Below, piece after piece: positions 26,501 through 34,080 of a stretch of DNA of 64,000 nt (positions within the stretch are counted from its first letter, which is position 1; the number at the start of each line of letters is the position of its first letter). The stretch covers positions 496,001 to 560,000 of the forward strand of contig NZ_RXFS01000004.1 of assembly GCF_003952185.1 (NCBI RefSeq), given 5' to 3'. The translations under genes were made by a program, and so were the position numbers. This stretch comes from Variovorax sp. 679 (GTDB taxonomy: Bacteria > Pseudomonadota > Gammaproteobacteria > Burkholderiales > Burkholderiaceae_C). The notes beneath the pieces were generated by a model. That model was given only the letters and a program-made list of their open reading frames with translations, did not search any database and was not told the origin of the DNA.

Positions 26501-27180
26501 TGCGCCCCGTGACCGAGTTCTGCGCGCGCGCCATTGCCGGCCGCTACCCCTTCGTGCAGAGCAGCAAGCGCGACGTGCTGCCCGAGGACTTCGGCCAGAT
26601 GTTCGGCCCCGGTGGCCTGATGGATGACTTCTTCCAGAAGCGCCTGGCCGCCATCGTCGACACCAGCACCCGCCCGTGGCGCTACAAGCCCGTGGCCGAG
26701 CGCGGCGCCATCACCACGCAGGCGATCGCACAGTTCGAGCGCGCCGCGCGCATCAAGGAAATCTTCTTCCGCGGCGGCGGCCGGGGGCCGTCGATGCGGC
26801 TGGACTTCAAGCCGGTGGAGATGGATGCGGGCATCACCCAGTTCATCCTCGACGTGGATGGACAGCTCGTGAAGTACGCGCACGGGCCGGTGGTGCCGAT
26901 GGCCGTGCAGTGGCCTGGCCCGAAGGGAAGCAACCAGGTGCGCATCCAGGTGAGCCCGCCTTCGACCACCGGCAGCTCGGGGTCGGCGGTGGACGGGCCG
27001 TGGGCGCTGTTCCGCGCGCTGGACGACGGGCAGCTCGAAGCGGGCGATGCGCCGGAGAAGTTCTTCATCACCTTCCAGGTCGGTGCCCGGAAGACGCGCT
27101 TCGAGGTGACGACCAACAGCGTGCAGCATCCGATCCGCTTGCGCGAGCTGCGCGAGTTCTCTTGTCCGGAGGGGTTGTGA
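23578..27180 (+). CDS. tssM: T6SS membrane-complex protein TssM (IcmF)
   Basis: A 1200-residue inner-membrane protein that spans the periplasm and joins TssL to the TssJ lipoprotein. Two N-terminal membrane segments (about 5-30 and 50-66) precede a cytoplasmic NTPase-like domain with a complete Walker A motif, GAPGAGKTTA, at 147-156, and DTAGRY. A third membrane segment lies at about 462-484 (LRVIGVTAMTLLTVGLLAAW), followed by the large periplasmic region and the C-terminal beta-domain (VQWPGPKGSNQVRIQVSPPS). Many IcmF proteins lack a working Walker A, so its presence here is worth noting. It overlaps tssL by four bases and the tagF GTG start by four bases. Confidence 0.95.
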   Translation: MIKKIFGFLFSPLLLTLLALIVVALLIWWIGPLVKIGSLAPLESETTRAVVIGVIVLIVVLRALYRRWRARRASQHLTDGLMKAPAAKADAPINGEQKILDTRFSEAVATLKQMRMHAAGKKPGWRDWLSISGGSYLYDLPWYVFIGAPGAGKTTALVNSGLSFPLAEKFGPGAIRGVGGTRNCDWWFTDEAVLIDTAGRYTTQDSHQSEDKSAWEGFLGLLKKVRPRRPLNGVFLTVSVADLLSQGPEARTQLAASIRARLLELDGKLTTRLPVYVLVTKSDLLYGFTDYFDDLGKEQRAQVFGFTLPVDENLQVEEKGLSVAFNREFALLHNRVNDGLIARMQRETDGNRRAAIFGFPAQFGSIGPLLSDLLEQVFTGSRFAQPPWVRGVYFTSGTQEGSPIDRVMGSLARSFGIERAMLAPQKSSGRSYFLTSLLREVVFPEQRLAGADVKLERRRHTLRVIGVTAMTLLTVGLLAAWGYSTLQNMNYLKSVEARVEPARQNLAALPARVQNLVEVAPVLQSLRDIWKTPDNRQGDEPLSMTLGLYQGDKLDAAAMLTHQRALNDAFLPQIAKRIEDQLRTAQKDNLEFTYEALKSYLMLYQPEHFDAEALKAWITLDWSRNLDRGIPEDQRRQLEDQLDVLIAQGPPRSPLKMDENLVRSVRAVLASYPLEQRVFSRLKRQRASKDIPAFSVAAATGPSGPLVFERISGKPLSDGVPGMFTYDGYHKRFQNEVTVLTGLLANEDPWVLGQDRNAADRLRDVAALGALTDRVRRLYLEEYVKQWEALLADVRLIRVSGLEKNIETARILSGVDSPLANFLRAVVKQTTLIPAADANKDVVSKATETVRNTRKGLEDLFGSDPGRQVAPGKRIESIVDDRFEALRRLVTAGGPNQPAPIDDALKLFNEVYVYLNAVDTAVKGRTSPPPGDVAGKLKSDAGRLPEPVRSMVENLSQAGAAQAQVAERGNLSQDLRPVTEFCARAIAGRYPFVQSSKRDVLPEDFGQMFGPGGLMDDFFQKRLAAIVDTSTRPWRYKPVAERGAITTQAIAQFERAARIKEIFFRGGGRGPSMRLDFKPVEMDAGITQFILDVDGQLVKYAHGPVVPMAVQWPGPKGSNQVRIQVSPPSTTGSSGSAVDGPWALFRALDDGQLEAGDAPEKFFITFQVGARKTRFEVTTNSVQHPIRLRELREFSCPEGL

Positions 27181-27827
27181 GCGAGGCTTCCTCTTCTTCT
27201 TCTCCACTGCTGTTTGCATCGACTGCGCTGCCGGGATGGTTCGGCAAGCTGCCGGGCATGGGGGACTTCGCGCATCGGCGGCTGCCTGAGCCGTTCCGCG
27301 CGGTGTGGGATCTTTGGCTGCAGCGGGGCATGTCTCGGCTGCGGGATCGGGCGGATTGGACCGAGCGGTATCTGGAGGCGCCTATCTGGTGCTTTGCGCT
27401 CGGGCGGCAGGTGGCAGGGGAACAGGCTTGGATCGGGGTGCTGATGCCTTCTGTCGATGGAGTGGGGCGGTACTTTCCGTTTGCGCTGGCCATCGAGCTC
27501 GATGCTTCGGCGCCCGGGTGTTTGCGGGGGGAAGCGCTGGCTGCTGCGTTGCGGTGGTGGGCTCATGCTACGCAGGCTGCGTTGGAAGGGCTTGATGGGG
27601 ATCTGGATGCTTTGCGGTTTGATGCTGTGTTGCATCGGCTGTTTGTTGAAGGCGCTGCTTCTGGTGTGCCTGAGGGGGCGGTCGAGTCGCTGGACTTGCC
27701 TCTGGCGGGGGCTTCGCTGTGGTTGAGTGATCCTGCTGCGGAGCATGGGATTCGGATGCTGAGTACCGGGTTGCCTCGGGATGAGCAGTTCGATGCTTTG
27801 TTTCTTGGGTTTGCGGAGGAGGGGTGA
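27177..27827 (+). CDS. tagF: T6SS-associated protein TagF
   Basis: A 216-residue cytoplasmic protein of the TagF family. In Pseudomonas aeruginosa TagF holds the T6SS inactive by acting on Fha. The start is GTG at 27177, overlapping the tssM stop. GWFGKLPGMGDFAHRRLP is the conserved N-terminal block, with GVLMPSVDGVGRYFP further on. Codon use drifts away from that of its neighbours: toward the 3' end third positions are nearly all G or T. The last 24 sense codons count 14 G, 8 T, 2 C and 0 A. The bias strengthens toward the 628-bp palindrome that begins 21 bases after the stop. The protein itself looks intact. Confidence 0.9.
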   Translation: MSEASSSSSPLLFASTALPGWFGKLPGMGDFAHRRLPEPFRAVWDLWLQRGMSRLRDRADWTERYLEAPIWCFALGRQVAGEQAWIGVLMPSVDGVGRYFPFALAIELDASAPGCLRGEALAAALRWWAHATQAALEGLDGDLDALRFDAVLHRLFVEGAASGVPEGAVESLDLPLAGASLWLSDPAAEHGIRMLSTGLPRDEQFDALFLGFAEEG

Positions 27828-27882
27828 TGAGCGCTTCTCCTCGTCTTGCTTCCCGAGGCCGGGTCTCGCCCCGGCGGGCGAC

Positions 27883-27914
27883 CTACTTTCTTTTGCTTCG
27901 CCAAAAGAAAGTAG
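27883..27914. terminator. Stem-loop in left arm of palindrome, candidate bidirectional terminator
   Basis: CTACTTTCTTTTG (27883-27895) pairs perfectly with CAAAAGAAAGTAG (27902-27914) across the six-base loop CTTCGC. It lies 55 bases after the tagF stop. The stem is A/T-rich rather than GC-rich, so terminator activity is only a possibility. Confidence 0.4.
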
Positions 27915-28408
27915 GCAAAGAAAAGGCGACCCTACTGTCTGTGTCCCTTCGCTTCGCTACGGGCAACCTGCGGTGCTCGGCGCAGGAGGGGGTCCGCAGA
28001 ACTCGCTTCGCTCAAACAGCTGCGGCCCTGATCCCTCCTGCGCCTGCGCTCCTCGGCACAGCCAGAAGGGAGCGAAACGCGCCATCGCTGCGCTCGGCCG
28101 CAGAACAGCCTGGACTGGCCTTCGCTTCGCTCGGCCGCGCATTCAACCCCAGTGAACCAAACAAGACCAACGCTCCATTCCAAGCACAGCAGGCGCAAAG
28201 CGCTTGCTGTGCCTTGGTGGCCGAGCGAAGCAAAGGCCCGTGCGTCTCCACTCCCCTCTGGCTGCGCCGAGGAGCGCAGCGTTTCGCGGATCAGGGCCGC
28301 AGCTGTTTGAGCGAAGCGAGTTCTGCGGACCCCGCGAAACGCGAGCACCGCAGGTTGCCCCGTAGCGAAGCGAAGGGGTCGCAGACAGTGGGGTCGCCTT
28401 TCTTTTGC

Positions 28409-28440
28409 CTACGTTTCTTTGGCGAAGCAAAGAAAAGTAG
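28409..28440. terminator. Stem-loop in right arm of palindrome, candidate bidirectional terminator
   Basis: CTACGTTTCTTTG (28409-28421) pairs with CAAAGAAAAGTAG (28428-28440), with one imperfect position, around GCGAAG. It is the mirror partner of the hairpin at 27883-27914 and lies 69 bases before the ppkA start. Confidence 0.35.
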
Positions 28441-28509
28441 GTCGGCCGCCGGGCCGAGACCCGGCCTCGGGAAGCAAACCCTCAGCACAACCAAGCAAGG
28501 AGCCAGTCA

Positions 28510-30438
28510 ATGACCGACTCCAACGAAGACGACCGCACCCGCGTAGTCCCCAAATCACCCCCGCCGTCGCAGCCGACGACAACAGGCGACACGTCAGCCA
28601 CAGTCATCACGGCAGGCGCACAGCCCACAAGCATCTCCGGCACAAACCCGGTAACAGGCCCAGCCACAGGCGTAACCGACGCAGGCCTCCTCCCCGTAGG
28701 CAGCCGCCTCGCAGAATTCGAAATCACAAGAGTCATAGGCCAGGGCGGCTTCGGCGTCGTCTACGAAGCCTGGGACCACACGCTCGAACGCGTGGTCGCG
28801 ATCAAGGAATACCTCCCCACATCCCTGTCGACAAGACAGAACGACGGCACAGTAGTCCCCCTCTCAGAGCGCCACAGGGAAACCTTCGACCTGGGCATGC
28901 GCAGCTTCATCAACGAAGCCCGCCTGCTGGCCCAGTTCGACCATCCTTCGCTGCTGAAGGTCTACCGCTTCTGGCAGGAAAAGGGCACGACCTACATGGT
29001 CATGCCCTTCTACCGCGGCGACACGCTGAGGGAGGCCCTGGTAGCGATCCCGGCCGGCGTGGACGAGGCCTGGCTGATCCGCATCATGGACGGCGTGACG
29101 CAGGCACTCGCGGTGATGCACAACGCCAACTGCTACCACCGGGACATCGCCCCCGACAACATCATCCTGCTCGAAGGCTCGGGCCGCCCGGTGGTGCTCG
29201 ACTTCGGTGCCGCGCGCCGCGTGATCACCGACAAGACGCAGGCGATCACGGTGATCCTGAAGCCGGGCTACGCGCCCATCGAGCAGTACGCCGAGATGCC
29301 CGACATGTCGCAGGGCGCATGGACCGATGTGTACGCGCTCGCGGCGGTGATGCACGTCGCGGTGTGCGGGCGCGCGCCGCCGCCTTCGGTGGCGCGGCTG
29401 CTGTCCGACAGCTATGTGCCGCTGGCGGGCAACGAGATCCTGCGCAAGCGCTACAGCCCGCGCCTGCTGGAGGCGATCGATGCGGGTCTCGGTGTTCGGC
29501 CCGAGCAGCGGCCGCAGTCGATGGCCGAGCTGCGTGCGGCGCTCGACCTGGAAGTGGGGCACAGCATCGCGCCGACGCCGCGCACGCAGCCGCCGTCGGG
29601 CGCGCGTGGAGGTGCTTCGGGCAACGCCGATGCCGCAACGGTCATCGCCACCGGCGGCAAGAAGGCCGTGGGCGGCAAGTCGCCATCGTCGCCCGCGCCG
29701 GCGCCCGCTGCGGGCGGCAGCGGAAAGACAGTGATCGCGCTCGCATCGATCGCCGTGCTCGCGGCCGCTGCCGGCGGTGGCTGGTGGTGGTTCCAGGGCC
29801 GGGGCGGCGCCGACGACAACAAGCCGGTCGTCACCACCACGCCGGCTCCGCCGTCCGACACCAAGGTCGCGGAGGCACCGCCAGCGCCGCCGCCGCCGCC
29901 GCCACCACCGGCTCCCCCTCCGGCCCCGCGCACGCCGGCCGAGTCGCTGCAGTCGCTCGCCACGGGCGCCGCGCCCGGCTTCGACGTGACGGCCACGCCG
30001 AAGAAGGCCGAGGTCACCATCGGCAAGGACCGGCTCGCCTTCGAGGTCCGCAGCAAGCGGGAGGGCTACGTCTACGTGTTCCTGCTGTCCAGCGGCGGCG
30101 AGATGTTCCTGCTGTTCCCGAACCTGCTCGACAAGTACAACAAGATCACCGCGGGCGGTTCGCTCTCGCTGCCGCGCGCCTCGTGGCCGATGGACGCGGG
30201 CGGCCCGGCCGGCACCGACCAGTTCGCGGTGCTCGTGAGCGAGCACGAGCGCGACTTCAGTGCCGCCGGCGTGCAGAACGACGGCGTGTTCCCCGTGTTC
30301 CCGCTGCCGGTGCTGGCCGCGCTCGAGGCCACGCGCGGCGCCGGTCCGTCGCCGCTGCTGGGCAAGCCGGTGTGCGCGCCCAACACCCCGTGCAACGACG
30401 TCTACGGCGTCGGCAATTTCAAAATCGTCGAGAAGTAA
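28510..30438 (+). CDS. ppkA: T6SS-linked Ser/Thr protein kinase, PpkA-like, with DUF4384-like periplasmic domain
   Basis: A 642-residue transmembrane kinase. After a Thr/Pro-rich leader, the kinase domain covers about 70-350: glycine loop GQGGFGVVYEA from residue 77, catalytic Lys99 in VAIKEYLP, HRDIAPDNI with Asp212, and the DFG triplet at 231-233. A membrane segment lies at about 408-428 (VIALASIAVLAAAAGGG), followed by a Pro-rich linker and a DUF4384-like domain (about 490-630, REGYVYVFLLSSGGEMFLLFPN). In the known pathway PpkA phosphorylates Fha to switch the T6SS on, PppA reverses this, and TagF represses. All four genes are in this window. The first 120 or so codons have unusual A/C-rich third positions (codons 26-49: 12 C, 8 A, 4 G, 0 T), then normal use resumes. 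AAGGAG 12 bases upstream is a good ribosome site. Confidence 0.92.
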   Translation: MTDSNEDDRTRVVPKSPPPSQPTTTGDTSATVITAGAQPTSISGTNPVTGPATGVTDAGLLPVGSRLAEFEITRVIGQGGFGVVYEAWDHTLERVVAIKEYLPTSLSTRQNDGTVVPLSERHRETFDLGMRSFINEARLLAQFDHPSLLKVYRFWQEKGTTYMVMPFYRGDTLREALVAIPAGVDEAWLIRIMDGVTQALAVMHNANCYHRDIAPDNIILLEGSGRPVVLDFGAARRVITDKTQAITVILKPGYAPIEQYAEMPDMSQGAWTDVYALAAVMHVAVCGRAPPPSVARLLSDSYVPLAGNEILRKRYSPRLLEAIDAGLGVRPEQRPQSMAELRAALDLEVGHSIAPTPRTQPPSGARGGASGNADAATVIATGGKKAVGGKSPSSPAPAPAAGGSGKTVIALASIAVLAAAAGGGWWWFQGRGGADDNKPVVTTTPAPPSDTKVAEAPPAPPPPPPPPAPPPAPRTPAESLQSLATGAAPGFDVTATPKKAEVTIGKDRLAFEVRSKREGYVYVFLLSSGGEMFLLFPNLLDKYNKITAGGSLSLPRASWPMDAGGPAGTDQFAVLVSEHERDFSAAGVQNDGVFPVFPLPVLAALEATRGAGPSPLLGKPVCAPNTPCNDVYGVGNFKIVEK

Positions 30439-30492
30439 TCGTCTGCAGAGCGTTGGCCCCCGGGCCGTGACTTTCCAGACAAGGAGGCTTTC

Positions 30493-32121
30493 ATGATGAC
30501 CACCACATCGCAACCGCAGCAGGAACAACAACACCAGCAGCCACGGCAGCGCCTTCTCGCCGGTGCGCTCCGCTGGAGCGTTGCCGCCGCCATCGCATCG
30601 CTGGCGGGCTGCGCCGCGCCGCCACCGGCGGCCACGGACACCACGACTGCCACCACCGACACATCCAGCACGGCATCGCGCCCGCCGCCCACCGGCGCGA
30701 GCGTGGCCGGCCAGGCGCGCACCTTCTCGACCCAGCTCGCCACCTACACCTCGGTGAGCTTCGACGCGGTGCCGGGCTGGTCGCGCGACGATTTCTCCGA
30801 GAGCTGGCCCGCCTTCCTCGGCAGCTGCAAGGTGCTGAACGGTCGCGGCGCCGAGTGGAAGGAGGTGTGCGACCGCGCACAGAAGGTCGACGGCAAGAGC
30901 AACAACGCCATCCGTGGCTTCTTCGAAGGCGAGTTCTCGGCCTACCAGATCCGCGACGACGACCGCCGGCCCGACGGCGTGGTCACCGGCTACTTCGAGC
31001 CCGAGATCGCGGGCGCGCGCCAGTACGGCGCGCCCTTCATCTACCCCGTCTACGGCCAGCCCGAGGACATGCTGTTCGCCGACGCGCGCAAGCTGCCGCC
31101 CGGCAACGGCACCGTGGCGGCCCGCGTGGACGGGCGCAACGTGGTGGTGCAGACCGGCCTGAGCACGCGCGACATGGGCGCGCCGGGCCTCTACGCGCTC
31201 GACCTCTCGGGCATCTCGCGCGACACGCTCGACCGCAAGGTGCGCCTGCGCGTCGAGGGCAAGCAGCTGCTGCCGTACTACACGCGCGAGGAGATCGAGA
31301 CCAAGGGCGCGCCCAACGCCAAGGTGCTGGCCTTCGTGAGCAGCGCCACCGCGCTGTACGAGATGCAGATCCAGGGCTCGGGCCGCATCAAGATGGCCAA
31401 CGGCGACATCGTCCGCGTCGCCTACGCCGAGCAGAACGGCCAACCTTTCCGCCCGACGCTGGCGCAGGCCGCCAACGGCAAGCCGCGCAGCCCGGTGAAG
31501 GTGCGCGGCTCGTCCATCGAGCTGCAGCTCGACGACGGCGACGATGACGACAGCGATGTCGGCGCGGTGGCCAGCGGCACCATCCGCACGCGCGGCTTCA
31601 CGCTCGTGCGGCCCGTGGCGAGCGGCCCGGTGGTGGTGCCGGGGCGGCGGCCGACGGCCGGCGGCGCGGTGACCGGCTCGGGCATCAAGGACCCGAGCTA
31701 CGTGTTCTTCAAGGAATCGCCTTCGCCCGTGGGCGGCCCGGTGGGGGCCTTCGGCGTGCCGCTGTCGGCGGGGCGCTCGATTGCCGTCGATCCGCGCAGC
31801 ACGCCGCTGGGCTACCCGGTGTTCGTCTCCACGCGCACGCCCGGCAGCGGCGCGCCGATGCAGCGGCTGACCATCGCGCAGGACACCGGCGGCGCCATTC
31901 GCGGCGCGGTGCGGGCCGACTATTTCTTCGGCAACGGCCAGCAGGCCGCGACCAATGCGCGCCGCATGAAGGAGCGCGGCCAGCTCTGGATATTGCTGCC
32001 GCGCGGCCTTGCGGTGGCGCAGGCGGCCGTGTCCTCGGGCATCCGCACGCGCGGCGGGCCGGTAGGCGCGAACCTGCCGCAATGCCTGGTGCCTTCGGAG
32101 GGCAGCTGCGTCGACGATTGA
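30493..32121 (+). CDS. mltA: MltA-type lytic murein transglycosylase, lipoprotein
   Basis: A 542-residue outer-membrane-type lipoprotein that cleaves peptidoglycan glycan strands with formation of 1,6-anhydro ends. The lipobox SLAGC places the lipidated cysteine at residue 40. The MltA domain starts near residue 90 (DAVPGWSRDDFSESWPAF, VTGYFEPEIAGAR). The C-terminal 3D domain contains SIAVDPRSTPLG and AQDTGGAIRGAVRADYFFG with the catalytic aspartate at residue 464. It is far longer than E. coli MltA (about 365 residues). Part of the extra length is an acidic insert (DDGDDDDSD, near residue 347) and a Pro/Gly-rich segment between the two halves. It lies in the T6SS run between ppkA and the sigma-like gene, and could open the wall for assembly of the secretion apparatus, as proposed for other transglycosylases with T6SS (inference). 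Confidence 0.88.
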   Translation: MMTTTSQPQQEQQHQQPRQRLLAGALRWSVAAAIASLAGCAAPPPAATDTTTATTDTSSTASRPPPTGASVAGQARTFSTQLATYTSVSFDAVPGWSRDDFSESWPAFLGSCKVLNGRGAEWKEVCDRAQKVDGKSNNAIRGFFEGEFSAYQIRDDDRRPDGVVTGYFEPEIAGARQYGAPFIYPVYGQPEDMLFADARKLPPGNGTVAARVDGRNVVVQTGLSTRDMGAPGLYALDLSGISRDTLDRKVRLRVEGKQLLPYYTREEIETKGAPNAKVLAFVSSATALYEMQIQGSGRIKMANGDIVRVAYAEQNGQPFRPTLAQAANGKPRSPVKVRGSSIELQLDDGDDDDSDVGAVASGTIRTRGFTLVRPVASGPVVVPGRRPTAGGAVTGSGIKDPSYVFFKESPSPVGGPVGAFGVPLSAGRSIAVDPRSTPLGYPVFVSTRTPGSGAPMQRLTIAQDTGGAIRGAVRADYFFGNGQQAATNARRMKERGQLWILLPRGLAVAQAAVSSGIRTRGGPVGANLPQCLVPSEGSCVDD

Positions 32122-32148
32122 TCGGTCGATCGGGCGCCTTGACTCTTC

Positions 32149-32898
32149 ATGCAGGAAACCCTTTCGTCAGCGGAAAGCTCTGAACTCGTCCGCCTCTGGC
32201 GGCGCAGGCAGACGCTGTCCCCGGGCGAGATGGGCGCCATGTACCGCATCGTGGGCGACGCGCTGGTGGCCTGCAATCCGCCCGAGCTGCAGGTGCTGGG
32301 CGAAGGGCGGCAGGAGCTGGTGGCGCAGTTCATCTACGTCAAGGTGCTGCGGCTCGACGCCGACCCCGACGAGACCGACGAGCGCGCGGGCCACAGCGCG
32401 CCGTCCACCGCCTTCGCGCTGTGCGCCTACTTCCGCCGCTACCTCATCGACTGCACGCGCGCCAGCGCATTCCGCCGCAAGCTCTCCATCGGCGACCAGA
32501 TCACCGAGGCGCAGCTCGAGGACGAGATCGGCCCGGGCGAGGACCTCGACGGCTGCCTCGCCGAGCACGGCCTGAGCGCGCAGGCCGTGCAGCAGGCCGC
32601 GCGCGAGTTCATCGCCGGGCTGCCCGAGCCCGAGCGCCTGCTGCTGTGCGAGGGCTTCGGCAAGGAGGCCGAGGGCGGGCTGTCGGGCATCGCCTCGCGC
32701 CATGCCATCGCGTCCTACCACTACCGCGCGGGCCGGCTTGGGCTGGTGCACAAGCGCGAAGGGCTCACCGCGGACTACGCCCGCACGCGGCTCGGCGGCT
32801 GGCTCCAGCAGACGCTGGGCATCGCCATCGAGCCCGACAACATGGCCGCGATCCTGCAGGTTTTCAAAATCCTCGGTGCTGAAGCGTCTTACGCCTGA
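32149..32898 (+). CDS. Sigma-70-like (ECF-type) protein, divergent
   Basis: A 249-residue protein without signal peptide or membrane segment. The middle part (LVAQFIYVKVLRL, ALCAYFRRYLIDCTRASAFRRK) resembles sigma region 2. The later part (FIAGLPEPERLLLCEGFG, SGIASRHAIASYHYRAGRLGLV) resembles a region 4 helix-turn-helix. The similarity is at pattern level only and the protein could be a non-canonical regulator. It lies 27 bases after mltA and 27 bases before a gene for a single-pass membrane protein, which in turn overlaps a caspase-like gene. Sigma-like, membrane partner and exported effector in this order recall a sigma/anti-sigma unit, but that reading is inferred from layout. Confidence 0.6.
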   Translation: MQETLSSAESSELVRLWRRRQTLSPGEMGAMYRIVGDALVACNPPELQVLGEGRQELVAQFIYVKVLRLDADPDETDERAGHSAPSTAFALCAYFRRYLIDCTRASAFRRKLSIGDQITEAQLEDEIGPGEDLDGCLAEHGLSAQAVQQAAREFIAGLPEPERLLLCEGFGKEAEGGLSGIASRHAIASYHYRAGRLGLVHKREGLTADYARTRLGGWLQQTLGIAIEPDNMAAILQVFKILGAEASYA

Positions 32899-32925
32899 AG
32901 ACATAGCCATTCAGGAACAGACGCC

Positions 32926-34080
32926 ATGACCCACGACCTCTGGCCCCCGCTCAGCGTGATCCGCAGCGCGCTGGAAACCGGCTCGGCCGTGCCCGACGGC
33001 GCGCCCGGCATCGCGGCCGTCGCCATGCCCGGCGCGCCTCCGGATCCGGCTCCTGCCGCCCCGGCATCCGACTTGCTGCTGCCTCTCACCGAATTGGCCC
33101 GGCGCCGCGAGGCTGTCGCCCAGCGAGCCTTCCCGGCCCGCTGGGCGCCGGGCCGCCTCGTCAGCGTGGTGCACCAGGGGCGGATGCTGGGCGTGCTGCT
33201 CGACCGCTGCATCCAGGGCGAACGCTGGCAGGGCTGGATGGCCGCCGGCGAAGCCGACTGGGCGGGTGCCTTCGACGTGCTGCTGGAGCCCGACGACGAG
33301 CCCTTCGAGCCCGCGTTCGGCGTGATCCAGGCCTGGAACGTGCTCGGGCTCGAACCCGGCCCGCAGCTGTGCGCGCGCGTGGTCGGCGAGATTTCCGCCA
33401 CGCGGCTCGCGGCGATACGCGCGGTGCACGACGAGTGGGCCGCGCACGCGGCGCTGCCCATCGCGCCCGAGCCGGGGCGCATCGCGCTGCGCGGCGTGGG
33501 CGGCGTGTTCTCGGTGCTGTCGGGTACGCCGCTCGGGCCCGAAGACCCGCGCACCGACTACCAGGAGCTGTACCGCGACGTGGGCCTGCAGCTGGGCAAG
33601 GCGCTGACGCAGCCGCAGGGCGACGAGGCTTCTTCCTCGCCCGCTCCGGCGCCCGCGCGGCCGCAGCCCGGACCCGAAGGCGGCTGGTGGGGCAGCATCC
33701 GCCGCTGGTTCGGCGCCGAAGGCTGGGCGCGCCCGGCCTTCGCCGTGCTCGCGCTGGTCGTGGTGGTCCAGAACGTCGGTTTGCTCGGCGGGCGCGGCGC
33801 CGGTCCCGAGGAAGACGAAGTGCGCTTCCGCGCCGTGCCTGCCGCACCCGTACCGGCGCGGGCCGACCTGGTGGTGCGCTGGAAGGCCGGCGTTCGCATG
33901 GACGAAGCCGACCGCCTGCTGCAGTCGATTTCGGCCGACGTGGTGGGTGGGCCGGGCAGCAACGGCAATGTGTGGCGCCTGCGGGTGCCCGAGCCGGTCG
34001 ATGCGCTGGCGGTGCTCGCGGCCTCTCCGCTGGTGGAGTCGGCCGGGCCGGCACGACCGGCCGGGGAGCAGCGGCCATGA
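32926..34080 (+). CDS. Single-pass membrane protein, possible anti-sigma-like partner
   Basis: A 384-residue protein that I do not recognise as a named family. It has a large N-terminal part (about 1-265, probably cytoplasmic), one membrane segment at about 268-290 (FAVLALVVVVQNVGLLGG) and a short C-terminal periplasmic part. The end (ADLVVRWKAGVRMDEADRLL, then VWRLRVPEPVDALAVLAASP and LVESAGP) resembles the small pro-domain of subtilisin-type proteases (fervidolysin-like N-terminal fold), which can act as a protease inhibitor. With a caspase-like protease encoded next (ATGA overlap at 34077-34080), an inhibitor or chaperone role toward that protease is attractive. So is a membrane anti-sigma role toward the upstream sigma-like protein. 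Neither is proved by sequence. Confidence 0.6.
   Translation: MTHDLWPPLSVIRSALETGSAVPDGAPGIAAVAMPGAPPDPAPAAPASDLLLPLTELARRREAVAQRAFPARWAPGRLVSVVHQGRMLGVLLDRCIQGERWQGWMAAGEADWAGAFDVLLEPDDEPFEPAFGVIQAWNVLGLEPGPQLCARVVGEISATRLAAIRAVHDEWAAHAALPIAPEPGRIALRGVGGVFSVLSGTPLGPEDPRTDYQELYRDVGLQLGKALTQPQGDEASSSPAPAPARPQPGPEGGWWGSIRRWFGAEGWARPAFAVLALVVVVQNVGLLGGRGAGPEEDEVRFRAVPAAPVPARADLVVRWKAGVRMDEADRLLQSISADVVGGPGSNGNVWRLRVPEPVDALAVLAASPLVESAGPARPAGEQRP

Larger units (their letters stand above)
27848..28475. repeat. 628-bp imperfect palindromic element between tagF and ppkA
   Basis: The outermost arms (27848-27868 and 28455-28475) are perfect inverted repeats of 21 bases beginning GCTTCCCGAGGCCGGGTCTC. 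Moving inward the arms stay paired with few changes through CGCTTCGCCAAA-type hairpins, GGTCCGCAGAACTCGCTTCG, CAGCTGCGGCCCTGATCC and TTCGCTTCGCTCGGCC. A short unpaired centre (about 28140-28215) itself holds the small hairpin GCACAGCA/TGCTGTGC. The element fills almost all of the 682 bases between the two genes. No transposase or real reading frame is seen; open frames in it are low-complexity and present on both strands because of the symmetry. Similar dispersed elements are plausible in this genus, but that was not checked. Confidence 0.9.

Noticed and set aside
27848..28475. Insertion sequence
   Set aside because: No transposase frame and no target-site duplication could be recognised. It is kept as a palindromic repeat only.
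27828..28509. Small genes on both strands in the tagF-ppkA gap
   Set aside because: Frames exist on both strands because the DNA is palindromic. The translations are low-complexity and show no ribosome sites.
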